Notes: a model not told the origin generated them from the sequence alone. A stretch of DNA of 64,000 bases from Sporosarcina sp. Marseille-Q4063 (GCF_018309085.1 NZ_CP070502.1:2475001-2539000), one strand, 5' to 3'. Numbered from the stretch's first letter, positions 46,315 through 55,349 are shown. Made by a program: numbers and translations.

Positions 46315-46698
46315 ATACTATATATTTTTTGAAATAAAACATCAAACAATTAATCTCGAGTTATTTTCATGGGAAAATGGTTTTCTAATTCATCCGAATA
46401 TTTGCTAATTGAGAACCTGGTAAGTACAAACGAGAATTAAAGAATGGAATGAGAAGCATTTTTCTTTATTTTTTAGAGGGGAAAGATAGAATAAAGATAA
46501 GGTTTTAGGAGCCCTGTCGACTGTAACGGCGGTAAGTTGGAGTGTTATGGTTGACAAACAACGAAGCTTATATGATAATTAGTACTTAATTAGAATTATT
46601 ATCGTTTGGCGGTAGTAATTTAATTATTATTACGGTTTAGGTTTAGATTATCTAGCCTAAACTAACTGTAATAAAATATCTTTAGGAGGAATTTATTT
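46315..46698. other. Divergent control region between azoR and ahpC
   Basis: No gene is seen here. TTAGAATTATTATCG at 46590-46604 matches the PerR box TTATAATNATTATAA at 11 of 14 defined positions and lies about 95 bases before ahpC, as expected for peroxide control of ahpCF. Other AT-rich repeats follow (TTTAATTATTATTA). Confidence 0.5.
46590..46604 (+). promoter_or_regulatory. PerR-like box of ahpCF
   Basis: TTAGAATTATTATCG keeps the core of the PerR operator, with differences at one internal and two terminal positions. Binding is inferred. Confidence 0.5.
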
Positions 46699-47268
46699 AT
46701 GTCACAAATCGGTAAAACAGTAGAAGCGTTCAAAGCTTCAGCTTACAATGCAGGTAACGGAGAGTTTATCGACGTTACTGATGAAAACATGAAAGGTCAG
46801 TGGAGCATAGTTTGCTTCTATCCAGCAGACTTTACATTCGTTTGCCCAACTGAACTTGAAGATCTTCAAAACCAATACGCAACATTAAAAGACTTAGGCG
46901 TAGAAGTGTATTCTGTTTCAACAGACACGCACTTTACACATAAAGCATGGCACGACCACTCAGACGCGATCAGCAGCATTCGTTATATTATGATCGGTGA
47001 CCCTTCACAAAGAATTTCACGCAACTTCGATGTGTTGGATGAAGAAACAGGTCTTGCACAGCGCGGTACTTTCATTATTGACCCTGATGGTGTTATCCAA
47101 GCAGCGGAAATCAATGCAGACGGCATCGGACGCGACGCAAGCACGCTTGTAGGTAAAGTTAAAGCGGCTCAATATGTTCGTAACAATCCAGGCGAAGTTT
47201 GCCCAGCGAAATGGGAAGAAGGCGCAGAAACACTGAAGCCAAGCCTAGATTTAGTAGGAAAAATTTAA
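46699..47268 (+). CDS. ahpC: Alkyl hydroperoxide reductase subunit C (peroxiredoxin)
   Basis: A 189-residue typical 2-Cys peroxiredoxin that reduces peroxides. Peroxidatic Cys is in [11 protein letters not shown] (~47) and resolving Cys in [13 protein letters not shown] (~167). Regular codon bias toward highly used codons suggests strong expression. It is followed by ahpF, its electron donor. AGGAGGAATTTATTT precedes the ATG. The upstream PerR-like box fits peroxide induction. Confidence 0.97.
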   Translation: MSQIGKTVEAFKASAYNAGNGEFIDVTDENMKGQWSIVCFYPADFTFVCPTELEDLQNQYATLKDLGVEVYSVSTDTHFTHKAWHDHSDAISSIRYIMIGDPSQRISRNFDVLDEETGLAQRGTFIIDPDGVIQAAEINADGIGRDASTLVGKVKAAQYVRNNPGEVCPAKWEEGAETLKPSLDLVGKI

Positions 47269-47273
47269 TTTGA

Positions 47274-47302
47274 AATAGCGGGGATGACCCCGCTATTTTT
47301 TA
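47274..47302 (+). terminator. Terminator after ahpC
   Basis: AATAGCGGGG and CCCCGCTATT form a perfect 10-bp stem with a 4-base loop, then TTTTTT. Probably partial, letting some transcripts continue into ahpF. Confidence 0.85.
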
Positions 47303-47307
47303 AAGCC

Positions 47308-47373
47308 TTCGGCGGATGCCTCAGATTTTGAATTGGGCACAACCAATTCAAAATCTGGCGCAGTCTCGCCGAA
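47308..47373. repeat. Compound inverted-repeat element between ahpC and ahpF
   Basis: An outer pair TTCGGCG/CGCCGAA (47308-47314, 47367-47373) encloses an inner perfect 15-bp pair CAGATTTTGAATTGG/CCAATTCAAAATCTG (47322-47336, 47343-47357). The compact cruciform form and GC-rich ends are unlike the surrounding sequence. It looks like a small dispersed intergenic element; only one copy lies in this window. Confidence 0.65.
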
Positions 47374-47412
47374 ATATATTTAATGAAGAATATGTTAAGG
47401 AGTATGATAATT

Positions 47413-48939
47413 TTGTTAGAACCAGATATAAAAGCACAATTAGCCCAATATCTTGAAATGATGGAAAATGATGTGCTGCTAAAAGTTAGCACGGGATCTG
47501 ATAATGTTTCGAATGTCATGAATGGATTAATGGATGAATTATCCAGCATGTCACCTCGCATTAAAGTAGAAAAAACTGAATTAGAAAGAACACCAAGTTT
47601 TAGTATAAACCGTATCGGGGAAGATACTGGCGTCGCTTTTGCTGGTATTCCGCTCGGACATGAATTTACATCATTAGTACTTGCATTATTACAAGTAAGT
47701 GGTCGCGCTCCGAAAGTCGATCAAAAGCTGATCGACCAAGTGAAAAACCTTGAAGGTGAATACCATTTTGAATCATATATCAGCTTAAGCTGTCAAAACT
47801 GTCCTGAAGTTGTTCAGGCACTCAATGTGATGAGCGTTCTTAACCCGAACATCTCGCACACGATGATTGATGGGGCGGCATTTAAAGAAGAAGTCGAAAG
47901 CAAAAACATCATGGCAGTTCCTACAGTATTTCTAAATGGCGAGGAATTCGGCGGCGGTCGCATGACGTTGGAAGAAATCTTAGCCAAAATGGGAAGTGCG
48001 CCAGATGCTTCTGAATTTGAAAATAAAGATCCGTTCGACGTACTCGTTGTCGGCGGCGGTCCTGCAGGTGCAAGTGCGGCTATTTATGCAGCGCGTAAAG
48101 GCATCCGAACGGGGATTGTAGCCGATCGTTTCGGCGGACAGATTTTAGATACAGCGACGATTGAGAACTTTATCAGTGTGAATCGTACAGAAGGTCCTAG
48201 ACTTGCAGCAAACCTTGAAGAACACGTGAAAGATTACGACGTCGATGTGATGAACTTGCAACGTGCGAAACGTTTGGAAAAGAAAGATCTCATCGAAATC
48301 GAATTGGAAAACGGTGCTGTTCTAAAGAGTAAATCCGTTATTCTTTCAACAGGTGCTCGCTGGAGAGATATTGGCGTGCCTGGCGAAGCGGAATTTAGAA
48401 ATAAAGGTGTAGCCTACTGTCCGCACTGTGATGGTCCGTTGTTTGAAGGCAAAGATATTGCTGTCGTTGGCGGCGGTAACTCTGGTATCGAAGCAGCGAT
48501 CGACCTTGCGGGGATTGTAAAGCATGTGACAGTGCTTGAGTTTGCATCAGAGCTGAAAGCCGATTCTGTCCTACAAGATCGTCTTAACAGCCTTCCGAAC
48601 GTTACTGTTCTGAAAAATGTTCAAACGAAAGAAATTACTGGTACTGATAGCGTTAACGGCGTTACGTATATTGACCGTGAAACAAATGAAGAACACCATA
48701 TCGAATTAGAAGGTATTTTTATTCAAATTGGTCTTGTACCAAATACAGATTGGTTAGGCGACTCAGTTGAACGCAATAAATTCGGCGAAATCGTTGTCGA
48801 TAAGCGTGGCGAAACAAATGTCCCTGGCGTATTTGCTGCAGGAGATTGCTCCGATAGTGCGCATAAACAAATCATTATTTCAATGGGAACAGGCGCAACT
48901 GCTGCTTTGAGCGCGTTTGATTATCTTGTTCGTAACTAA
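47413..48939 (+). CDS. ahpF: Alkyl hydroperoxide reductase subunit F
   Basis: About 508 residues: an NADH:peroxiredoxin oxidoreductase. The N-terminal domain has CQNC (~120-123) passing electrons to AhpC; FAD site [19 protein letters not shown] (~205), catalytic disulfide CPHC (~335) in [12 protein letters not shown] site [17 protein letters not shown]. The TTG at 47413 is preferred because AAGGAG lies ten bases upstream, giving a protein like B. subtilis AhpF (509). An ATG nearer the Shine-Dalgarno motif is too close. Confidence 0.95.
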   Translation: MLEPDIKAQLAQYLEMMENDVLLKVSTGSDNVSNVMNGLMDELSSMSPRIKVEKTELERTPSFSINRIGEDTGVAFAGIPLGHEFTSLVLALLQVSGRAPKVDQKLIDQVKNLEGEYHFESYISLSCQNCPEVVQALNVMSVLNPNISHTMIDGAAFKEEVESKNIMAVPTVFLNGEEFGGGRMTLEEILAKMGSAPDASEFENKDPFDVLVVGGGPAGASAAIYAARKGIRTGIVADRFGGQILDTATIENFISVNRTEGPRLAANLEEHVKDYDVDVMNLQRAKRLEKKDLIEIELENGAVLKSKSVILSTGARWRDIGVPGEAEFRNKGVAYCPHCDGPLFEGKDIAVVGGGNSGIEAAIDLAGIVKHVTVLEFASELKADSVLQDRLNSLPNVTVLKNVQTKEITGTDSVNGVTYIDRETNEEHHIELEGIFIQIGLVPNTDWLGDSVERNKFGEIVVDKRGETNVPGVFAAGDCSDSAHKQIIISMGTGATAALSAFDYLVRN

Positions 48940-48989
48940 TGAACAAGCTAGTATAGTCAAACTAATATTGTTAAAGTAAAATAAATGAT

Positions 48990-49038
48990 AAGCTTCTTTC
49001 TCAACGGTCTGTATCGTAGAGAAAGAAGCTTTTTTTAT
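48990..49038 (+). terminator. Terminator after ahpF
   Basis: AGCTTCTTTCTC and GAGAAAGAAGCT form a 12-bp stem around a 16-base loop, then seven T. Confidence 0.88.
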
Positions 49039-49129
49039 TTAGTTTTCAGCAAAATACATAAAGAATGTTAATATAAGTGAATCGAAAAAGGTTTGAGGTC
49101 CGTCAATAGAGTGAGAGGGTGGTGGGGGT

Positions 49130-49648
49130 GTGGCGAAAATTGAGGGAATTATTGCGGAACATGGTGATTATTTACTCCGGGTCGCCTATTTATACGTGAA
49201 AAATAAGTCCACTGCTGAAGACATCGTACAAGAAGTTTTCATTTCATTTTATCAAAAACAGGAGCAGTACAGAGGGGATGCCTCGCTTAGAACCTATTTG
49301 GTGAAAATGACTGTTAATCGAAGCCATGACTTTTTACGAAGCTGGACGTATAAGCGAATCAATCTTTTTGAGAGAATTACAGGGAAAAGCACAAATTATA
49401 CCCCTGAACAAGCCATGGTTGAAAAGGTAGATAAGCAGGAATTAGTGGAGGCATTATTTAAACTATCCGTCAACTATCGTGAAGTACTTATACTTTATTA
49501 TTTCGAGGAAATGACGACAGTGGAAATCGCAAAGTTACTGGACTGTCCGGAAGCTACAGTTAGGACTAGGTTGCAACGTGCTCGAAAGCAACTGGAAAAT
49601 CGACTGATTGATTATGAATGGGAGGCATTTCGCCATGAATCAATTTAA
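49130..49648 (+). CDS. ECF-type RNA polymerase sigma factor
   Basis: A 172-residue sigma-70 family factor. Region 2 covers ~10-75 (YLYVKNKSTAEDIVQEVFISFYQKQEQYRG) and region 4 ~110-160 (ALFKLSVNYREVLILYYFEEMTTVEIAKLLDCPEATVRTRLQRARKQL), with no sigma 1 or 3 region. It starts at a GTG after GAGGGTGGTGG. The next gene overlaps its end and encodes a membrane protein, the usual sigma/anti-sigma arrangement. Signal and regulon are unknown. Confidence 0.92.
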   Translation: MAKIEGIIAEHGDYLLRVAYLYVKNKSTAEDIVQEVFISFYQKQEQYRGDASLRTYLVKMTVNRSHDFLRSWTYKRINLFERITGKSTNYTPEQAMVEKVDKQELVEALFKLSVNYREVLILYYFEEMTTVEIAKLLDCPEATVRTRLQRARKQLENRLIDYEWEAFRHESI

Positions 49649-50300
49649 ACGGGACTTGAATCGCGAGTTACAGGTTATCTCACTGTCACAAGAGTTAAAG
49701 CAGCAAATTGCAACTAAAGCAAAAGCGGAAAAGTATAGCCAAAAGAAACGCGTCCATTGGCAATATCGATTTGTCCTCACGGCTTTTATGATTCTATCAC
49801 TTAGTCTTGGTTATTTGCTCTGGCAGCAAGGGCGATCCGTGGGGAGATTACAAGGTGCGGCTCCGATAGAAATTGGAACAACTACAAATTGGTCGATGCT
49901 GAATCATGATTTTTTTAAAATAATTCTCCTTATAAGTTTTTTTATTATATTAAGACTTGTGATAAAACGACTTCTGCAAAAAAGTGGTAAAGGCTTACCT
50001 GTCTGTGTGGAATGTGGTGAAGAGTGGCATTTTCGGGAAGCTTTGAAGCAGTGCATGAAAAATAGCAACATAATATGCCCATATTGTGGTCATAAGCAGT
50101 ACCGCACAAAAAAGTCATCATTAAAGGCTAATTTGCTTAACATACCCATTCCTTGCTTGATTATCATTATACAGCTATTTGATAATACCTTGTTGGGTGT
50201 TGTCGTTTATCTCTCCTGTGCAGCGTATCTTGTGTTAAGTTTAAATCCATATTTTATGGAGCTACAGGAAAAAGATCCTATCAATGAGTTTTTGGGATGA
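49635..50300 (+). CDS. Putative membrane anti-sigma factor with CxxC zinc ribbon
   Basis: About 221 residues. The N-terminal ~45 residues are cytoplasmic and helical (FKRDLNRELQVISLSQELKQQI), then a membrane helix (~47-65), another (~88-110), a zinc ribbon with CVEC and CPYC about 27 residues apart (~120-151), and one or two C-terminal helices. It resembles cxxc_20_cxxc-type proteins. The 14-base overlap with the sigma gene strongly suggests it controls that factor. The ribbon between membrane helices is unusual. ATG follows GGGAGGCATTTCGCC. Confidence 0.75.
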   Translation: MNQFKRDLNRELQVISLSQELKQQIATKAKAEKYSQKKRVHWQYRFVLTAFMILSLSLGYLLWQQGRSVGRLQGAAPIEIGTTTNWSMLNHDFFKIILLISFFIILRLVIKRLLQKSGKGLPVCVECGEEWHFREALKQCMKNSNIICPYCGHKQYRTKKSSLKANLLNIPIPCLIIIIQLFDNTLLGVVVYLSCAAYLVLSLNPYFMELQEKDPINEFLG

Positions 50301-50302
50301 CT

Positions 50303-50361
50303 GTAAGCTGGAAATCATGCTGAGCCATTCAGAGGTACACTCACGATTGCGCGCGCCGACT
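50303..50361 (+). pseudogene. Pirin 5' fragment
   Basis: In one frame this reads AGNHAEPFRGTLTIARAD then stop, matching AGNHAQPFRGPFTITRIQ at the start of the intact pirin gene at 51.84 kb. Nothing of the rest remains. Confidence 0.7.
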
Positions 50362-50444
50362 AGGTTATGACTGAACAGGATACCAGTCAACGAGCTTATT
50401 TGTCGTTAATCTGTATTATTTATCGATTGGTATAATCTTTATAC

Positions 50445-50474
50445 TTGATATACTTTATATACCTAGTATATACT
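50445..50474 (+). promoter_or_regulatory. Promoter and operator of the hxlR operon
   Basis: TTGATA and TATACT are spaced by 18 bases. The spacer and -10 overlap a perfect inverted repeat TATATAC-cta-GTATATA (50456-50472), a good site for the HxlR protein encoded next. Confidence 0.6.
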
Positions 50475-50500
50475 TGAATTAATCGTTGGAGGTGATCGTT

Positions 50501-50833
50501 ATTAAAGTATGCCCTTATTTAGAATCGTGTTTTGAGATTTTAGGGAGACGTTGGAACGGGCTCATTATTCATTACTTGTCGAATTGTCCTGGGTTTACCG
50601 CTCACTTTTCTGATATGAAGCGCGATTTGAATGATATTACACCCCGGTCGCTTTCATTGAAATTGACCGAACTTGCGGAGTATGACTTGGTCGTTAAAAA
50701 AGTAACAAAAGGAACGCCAATCACAATAACGTATCATTTGTCCGAAAAAGGACAACAACTAGCTTTAGCCTTACAACCAATACAGGTATGGGCGCAACAA
50801 AATATAGAACTAGATTTTTCCAATCATAAATAA
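50501..50833 (+). CDS. HxlR-family transcriptional regulator
   Basis: About 110 residues forming a winged helix: KVCPYLESCFEILGRRWNGLIIHYLSN, DITPRSLSLKLTELAEYDLVVKKV and ITYHLSEKGQQLALAL. Cys residues near the N-terminus could sense electrophiles or disulfide stress, as in HypR. Start is unusual: GGAGG at 50488-50492 points to an ATT codon at 50501; in-frame TTG (50486) and GTG (50492) overlap the Shine-Dalgarno itself. It precedes a DsbA-like and a pirin gene, likely its targets. Confidence 0.82.
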   Translation: MKVCPYLESCFEILGRRWNGLIIHYLSNCPGFTAHFSDMKRDLNDITPRSLSLKLTELAEYDLVVKKVTKGTPITITYHLSEKGQQLALALQPIQVWAQQNIELDFSNHK

Positions 50834-50850
50834 AGAAAAGAGGAATTTAA

Positions 50851-51777
50851 ATGAAACCGAAGAATAATATGATTTGTGATTTAGAAACAGGCATCTGTGG
50901 TCCAGGTGGGGACGAAACAAATACAATGGAGTTCATCGATTTCTCAACGCCGAAAAAATCGGTGGATCTTTATTATGTGACCGATCCAATCTGTTCGCAT
51001 TGCTGGGCATTAGAACCAGTTCTTCGTAAGTTTGTCGATCAATACGGGCACTATTTTAATATGCATACGCTCATGGGCGGCTTACTAGAAAATTGGGATG
51101 GCTTTGCAGACGTAAGCAATGGCATTTCCAGTCCTGCAGATGTTGCTGGTCACTGGAGAGAGGTTGGCGAACACTCGCGCATGCCAATCGACGGAACTGT
51201 TTGGTACGATAATCCGATTGAGTCGTCATTTATCCCTTCTCGCGTATATAAAGTAATTCAAGAAAAAAGTTCTGATTTAGCAAATACATTTTTACGCCGA
51301 GCACGAGAAGAACTTTTCGCTTTCAATAAAAACATTGCACAAGATGAAGTATTGATCAATATTGTTAATCAAGTTGGACTTGACGGAGAAGCAATCATTC
51401 TTCAATCAAAGCTGCCAGAAGCAAACACTTCATTACACGAAGACTTCCAACTCGTTCGTGAGTTAGGTGTTCGAGGATTCCCGACAATCGTCATGGTCAA
51501 TGAAGAACAAAAAGGTGTTCGAATCGTTGGTGCACGAACTTTGGAGGACTACACGAATGCACTCCAACAATTACTGCTGGAAGAAACAGTACAACCGAAA
51601 AAGTTATCTAGTTTAGACCAATTACTTCAGCAGGAAAAGTTATTATTCTCTCGTGAAATTGAAGAGTATTTTTCAATCGAAAAAGATGCGTTAGATGCCT
51701 TTTTACAAAAAGAATTATCGCAAGATGCTTACGAAGTAAACAGCATCCTTGGTGAAAAATATATTCAGGTAAAATAA
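50851..51777 (+). CDS. DsbA-family (SpxH/YjbH-like) thioredoxin-fold protein
   Basis: A 308-residue protein with a CSHC active-site motif in DPICSHCWALEPVLRKF (~46-62), cis-Pro in GVRGFPTIVMVNEEQKGVRIVG (~200-221) and a helical insertion and tail. The general layout resembles COG3531 disulfide isomerases and the ClpXP adaptor SpxH, which controls Spx degradation. No signal peptide. AAAGAGG precedes the ATG, 18 bases after the HxlR stop, so it is in the same operon. A piece of its 3' end is found again at 42.0 kb. Confidence 0.85.
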   Translation: MKPKNNMICDLETGICGPGGDETNTMEFIDFSTPKKSVDLYYVTDPICSHCWALEPVLRKFVDQYGHYFNMHTLMGGLLENWDGFADVSNGISSPADVAGHWREVGEHSRMPIDGTVWYDNPIESSFIPSRVYKVIQEKSSDLANTFLRRAREELFAFNKNIAQDEVLINIVNQVGLDGEAIILQSKLPEANTSLHEDFQLVRELGVRGFPTIVMVNEEQKGVRIVGARTLEDYTNALQQLLLEETVQPKKLSSLDQLLQQEKLLFSREIEEYFSIEKDALDAFLQKELSQDAYEVNSILGEKYIQVK

Positions 51778-51784
51778 TTGGTGA

Positions 51785-51819
51785 CAAAAATCGACTTCCT
51801 CATGGATAGTCGATTTTGT
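51785..51819 (+). terminator. Hairpin between the DsbA-like and pirin genes
   Basis: CAAAAATCGAC pairs with GTCGATTTTG, followed by TTT. Readthrough to the pirin gene is likely, since the gap is only about 60 bases. Confidence 0.6.
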
Positions 51820-51835
51820 TTAGAAGGGGGGTATC

Positions 51836-52573
51836 TTGTTGCAAAAACTAGAAGCCGGAAATCATGCACAACCATTCAGAGGTCCATTCACAATTACGCG
51901 TATCCAACCAGGCGATATTTTGGGGGATAATGCCTCAGGTACCGCATTTGGACCGTTAGCAATCGTTGATCACGCGGTTATGAAAAAGGGTCTAACGATA
52001 AAAATGCATGAACATGTAAATGATGAAATACTAAGTTATATCAGCTCAGGCGTGACGCATCATAGGGATTCAGCTGGTTTTGAAGCGCCGATTGCACGGG
52101 GGAAATTAATGATGATGAATGCTGGAAAAAGTTTTTGGCACGAAGAAAAAGTAACAGACGATGAAGTGGAAATGCTTCAAATTTTCGTGCGTCCAAGTGA
52201 AACAAATCTTCCGCCGAAAATTCAATTCCATGATAAACCAACCAACAACGAAAATTGGTATGTCATGGTGGGACCTGTTGGAAGCGAAGCGCCACTTTAT
52301 GTACGGCAAAACGTTTACATATTAGATGCGCATCCTATAGCTGGCGAAGCGCTTGAGATTCCAACATACGATGGCTTTACACCATTTCTATACGTGATGA
52401 ACGGAGAAATTACAATCCAAAATCTCACAATTGGTAAACAAGAAGCTGTAACAGATCTAGTCAATCCACTTCCTCCGTTAGTCGCGAATGAAGACACGAC
52501 AATGGTGTTATTCTTTGTCGATTTGAATGCATCAATGTCGATGGATGGAACAATTAGTGGCTTGAAAAAATGA
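51836..52573 (+). CDS. Pirin family protein
   Basis: A ~245-residue double cupin. The first cupin has the metal-binding pattern KMHEHVNDEILSYISSGVTHHRDSAGF (~61-87) and the second is degenerate. Bacterial pirins bind Fe and some oxidise quercetin; true role is uncertain. Starts with adjacent TTG codons (51836 and 51839) behind AGAAGGGGGG. Last gene of the HxlR operon. Two partial copies of its start region exist near 42.1 and 50.3 kb. Confidence 0.87.
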   Translation: MLQKLEAGNHAQPFRGPFTITRIQPGDILGDNASGTAFGPLAIVDHAVMKKGLTIKMHEHVNDEILSYISSGVTHHRDSAGFEAPIARGKLMMMNAGKSFWHEEKVTDDEVEMLQIFVRPSETNLPPKIQFHDKPTNNENWYVMVGPVGSEAPLYVRQNVYILDAHPIAGEALEIPTYDGFTPFLYVMNGEITIQNLTIGKQEAVTDLVNPLPPLVANEDTTMVLFFVDLNASMSMDGTISGLKK

Positions 52574-52574
52574 C

Positions 52575-52624
52575 GAAAAACGGATTATCCTTGGCGTTTT
52601 ATTTCCAATGTCTAATCCGTTTTC
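52575..52624. terminator. Bidirectional terminator
   Basis: AAAAACGGATTA and TAATCCGTTTT close a structured loop; the pirin and serC genes converge here. Confidence 0.78.
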
Positions 52625-52644
52625 ATATTCATTCAAAACATGAA

Positions 52645-53742
52645 TCAACTATTGTTTTTCTGGAATCGAGTCATAAACTGGCTTAGCGCAAGACATGCTT
52701 CTACAGGAACAGAGTTATAAGCAGATGCTCGGCATCCCCCGACAGAACGGTGTCCATTTAAACCGACAAAGCCTTCCTCTTTAGCTTCTTCTAAGAATTT
52801 CTTTTCCAACGCATCGTCAGCGAGCTTGAATGTGATATTCATGAGAGAGCGGCTTTCAGGTTCCGCATGACCACGGTAGAAACCATCGCTGCCGTCGATT
52901 GCATCATAAATCAATTTAGCTTTTTCCTCATTTTGTTTCGCCAAAGCTTCTAATCCGCCTAATTCATCGATCCATGCGAGCACTTCCCCTAACATATAGA
53001 TGCCGAAAGTGGGTGGTGTATGGTAGAGCGAATTGGTTTTTGCGTGCGTGTTATAGTCCAACATGGTTGGAATTTCTTGATTTGATTTTTCAAGCAAATC
53101 TTTACGAATAATAACGACTGTAACCCCTGAAGGTCCGAGGTTCTTTTGTGCACCTGCGTAAATCAAGCCGAACTTACTTACGTCGACTGGTTTAGACATA
53201 ATGTCACTGGACATATCCGCAATGAGTGGAACGTTTCCTGTGTCAGGGAACTCTTTCCACTGAGTGCCGTAAATCGTGTTGTTTGAAGTGAGATGGACAT
53301 AAGCGTCATCTTCATTATATTGCAGATCGTTTATCCCAGGGATTGTGCTGTGATTGCTCTCTTTTGTATTGGCAACATGATAAGGTTCACCAAATAGTTT
53401 CGCTTCATCAAATGCCTTTTCTGACCACACACCCGTCATGAGATAGCCCGCTTTTTTTCCAGGGTTTAAAAAGTTCATTGGAATCATAGAAAATTGAAGG
53501 CTAGCGCCACCTTGAAGAAAAAGTACTTCATAGTTTTCAGGAATCGAAAATAATCTTTTTAAGCGTGCAATCGCATTGTTATGTACATCATCGTATGCTT
53601 TACTGCGGTGACTAAGCTCCATGATTGACATACCTGTGCCGCGAAAATCGACAAGCTCTTGTTGGGCTTTTTCTAGAACTGGCAGCGGCAATGCTGATGG
53701 ACCAGCGTTAAAGTTATAAACTGGACGAATACTTTGTTTCAA
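52645..53742 (-). CDS. serC: Phosphoserine aminotransferase
   Basis: A ~365-residue PLP enzyme making 3-phosphoserine from 3-phosphohydroxypyruvate and glutamate (serine synthesis; also B6 in some species). It opens with VYNFNAGPSALPLPVLEKAQQEL, PLP Lys is in FGLIYAGAQKNLGPSGVTVV (~200), and NGHRSVGGCRASAYNSV closes the active site. The TTG at 53742 is the likely start, with AAAGGTGAGG upstream; a longer frame begins within the serA stop. Cotranscribed with serA. Confidence 0.94.
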   Translation of the reverse strand: MKQSIRPVYNFNAGPSALPLPVLEKAQQELVDFRGTGMSIMELSHRSKAYDDVHNNAIARLKRLFSIPENYEVLFLQGGASLQFSMIPMNFLNPGKKAGYLMTGVWSEKAFDEAKLFGEPYHVANTKESNHSTIPGINDLQYNEDDAYVHLTSNNTIYGTQWKEFPDTGNVPLIADMSSDIMSKPVDVSKFGLIYAGAQKNLGPSGVTVVIIRKDLLEKSNQEIPTMLDYNTHAKTNSLYHTPPTFGIYMLGEVLAWIDELGGLEALAKQNEEKAKLIYDAIDGSDGFYRGHAEPESRSLMNITFKLADDALEKKFLEEAKEEGFVGLNGHRSVGGCRASAYNSVPVEACLALSQFMTRFQKNNS

Positions 53743-53756
53743 ATTAACCTCACCTT

Positions 53757-55349
53757 TCAATCGAAATTGACTTCTCGAACTCTTGTGATTTCTGGAATGG
53801 CTTCTAATTCCTCGATGACTGTTTTGGTAGCTTTATTATCGACTTCTAAAATCATCACTGCAGAACCGCCGATTTCTTGGCGACCTACTTGCATACTGGC
53901 AATATTGACATCGTTAATGCCAAGCGTGGTTCCAACGCGACCAATCAAACCAGGTTTGTCCGTATGTGAAATTAATAATATTAGACCCTTTGGCGCGATA
54001 TCTACAGGATAAGGTCCGACTTTAACGAGACGCTCTCCAATGCCTGAAACTACAGCTCCAGTCACCCAACGTTCTTCTTCCGTTGTTTTTAAGCGGATTG
54101 TAATTTTGCTAGAAGCATTTTGGTTGAAAAGCGACTTTTGAAAAACAAGTTGGATGTCGCGTTGCTGAGCCAAATGAATCGCATTTACGATATTGACTTG
54201 CTCTGCGCCCAGGTGATGAGAAAGTATTCCTTTGAGTACATATGGACTTAAAGGAGAAGTATCTAAATTCGCTAACTCACCCTCGCACTCAATTGTGATT
54301 ACACGCACCGCACCGTCTGTCATTTGTGCCAGTGATTTTCCGAGATGTTCACATAATTTAAAGTAGGGTTGTAATTTATTTAATAACTCGGGTGGAACCG
54401 ATGGCATATTCACTGCGTTTTTAAATGGTTCGTTGCGTAAAATATGGATGACTTGTTCGGAAACGTCGATCGCTACATTCTCTTGCGCCTCCATAGTGGA
54501 TGCACCCAAGTGCGGTGTGACAATAATCTTTGGATGTGCAAAGAAAGGATGATCTGACGCTGGAGGCTCATTTTCGAATACATCGAATGCGGCTCCTGCC
54601 ACAATGCCTTCATCAATCGCTTCGATAAGCGCCATTTCGTCTATGATGCCGCCGCGCGCGCAGTTAATGATGCGCATGCCTTTTTTCATCACTTCAAACT
54701 GTGGCTTGCTAATCATGTGACGCGTTTCGCTTGTAAGCGGCGTATGAACAGTCATAAAATCCGCTGTTCGCACAATTTCATCACGACTTGCCAGCTTGAT
54801 GCCCAATTGTTTCGCGCGTTCTTCTGACATGAATGGGTCATAACCTAGAATCGTCATGCCAAACGCCATTGCCCGTTTAGCGACTTCGATTCCGATGCGA
54901 CCTAGCCCGAATACACCGAGTGTCTTGTTGCGTAATTCAACGCCAAGAAATGATTTACGGTCCCATTCGCCGTCAATTGTTTTCGCGTAAGCTTGAGGGA
55001 TATGCCGAGCCAATGCCATCATCATCGCAAAAGTATGCTCGCATGTTGTAATGGTGTTGCCGTCAGGTGCGTTAATCACAACAATTCCTTGGTTTGTTGC
55101 AGCATTTAAATCGATATTGTCAACACCGACTCCAGCACGACCGATCACTTTCAAATTGATGCCGGCTTCCATGATGCGTTCGGTTACTTTTGTTTGGGAA
55201 CGGACAAGCAGTGCATCGAAGTCGCCGATGATCGAAACAAGTTCATCTTCGTTTAATCCTGTCTGCTTGATTACTTCTACATCATCAGCATTCATCAGCT
55301 GTTGAAGTCCAAAATCACTAATCGGATCCGACACTAAAACTTTAAACAC
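53757..55349 (-). CDS. serA: D-3-phosphoglycerate dehydrogenase
   Basis: About 530 residues, first enzyme of serine synthesis. Domain order: substrate domain, NAD domain with LGVFGLGRIGIEVAKRA (~146-162), Arg in NCARGGIIDE (~230), catalytic His in VTPHLGASTMEAQ (~278), an intervening ASB domain, and a C-terminal ACT domain (VGTTLGINDVNIASMQVGRQE) that senses serine. I use the GTG at 55349, preceded by GAGGAGG; an upstream ATG is too close. serC follows immediately. Confidence 0.95.
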   Translation of the reverse strand: MFKVLVSDPISDFGLQQLMNADDVEVIKQTGLNEDELVSIIGDFDALLVRSQTKVTERIMEAGINLKVIGRAGVGVDNIDLNAATNQGIVVINAPDGNTITTCEHTFAMMMALARHIPQAYAKTIDGEWDRKSFLGVELRNKTLGVFGLGRIGIEVAKRAMAFGMTILGYDPFMSEERAKQLGIKLASRDEIVRTADFMTVHTPLTSETRHMISKPQFEVMKKGMRIINCARGGIIDEMALIEAIDEGIVAGAAFDVFENEPPASDHPFFAHPKIIVTPHLGASTMEAQENVAIDVSEQVIHILRNEPFKNAVNMPSVPPELLNKLQPYFKLCEHLGKSLAQMTDGAVRVITIECEGELANLDTSPLSPYVLKGILSHHLGAEQVNIVNAIHLAQQRDIQLVFQKSLFNQNASSKITIRLKTTEEERWVTGAVVSGIGERLVKVGPYPVDIAPKGLILLISHTDKPGLIGRVGTTLGINDVNIASMQVGRQEIGGSAVMILEVDNKATKTVIEELEAIPEITRVREVNFD

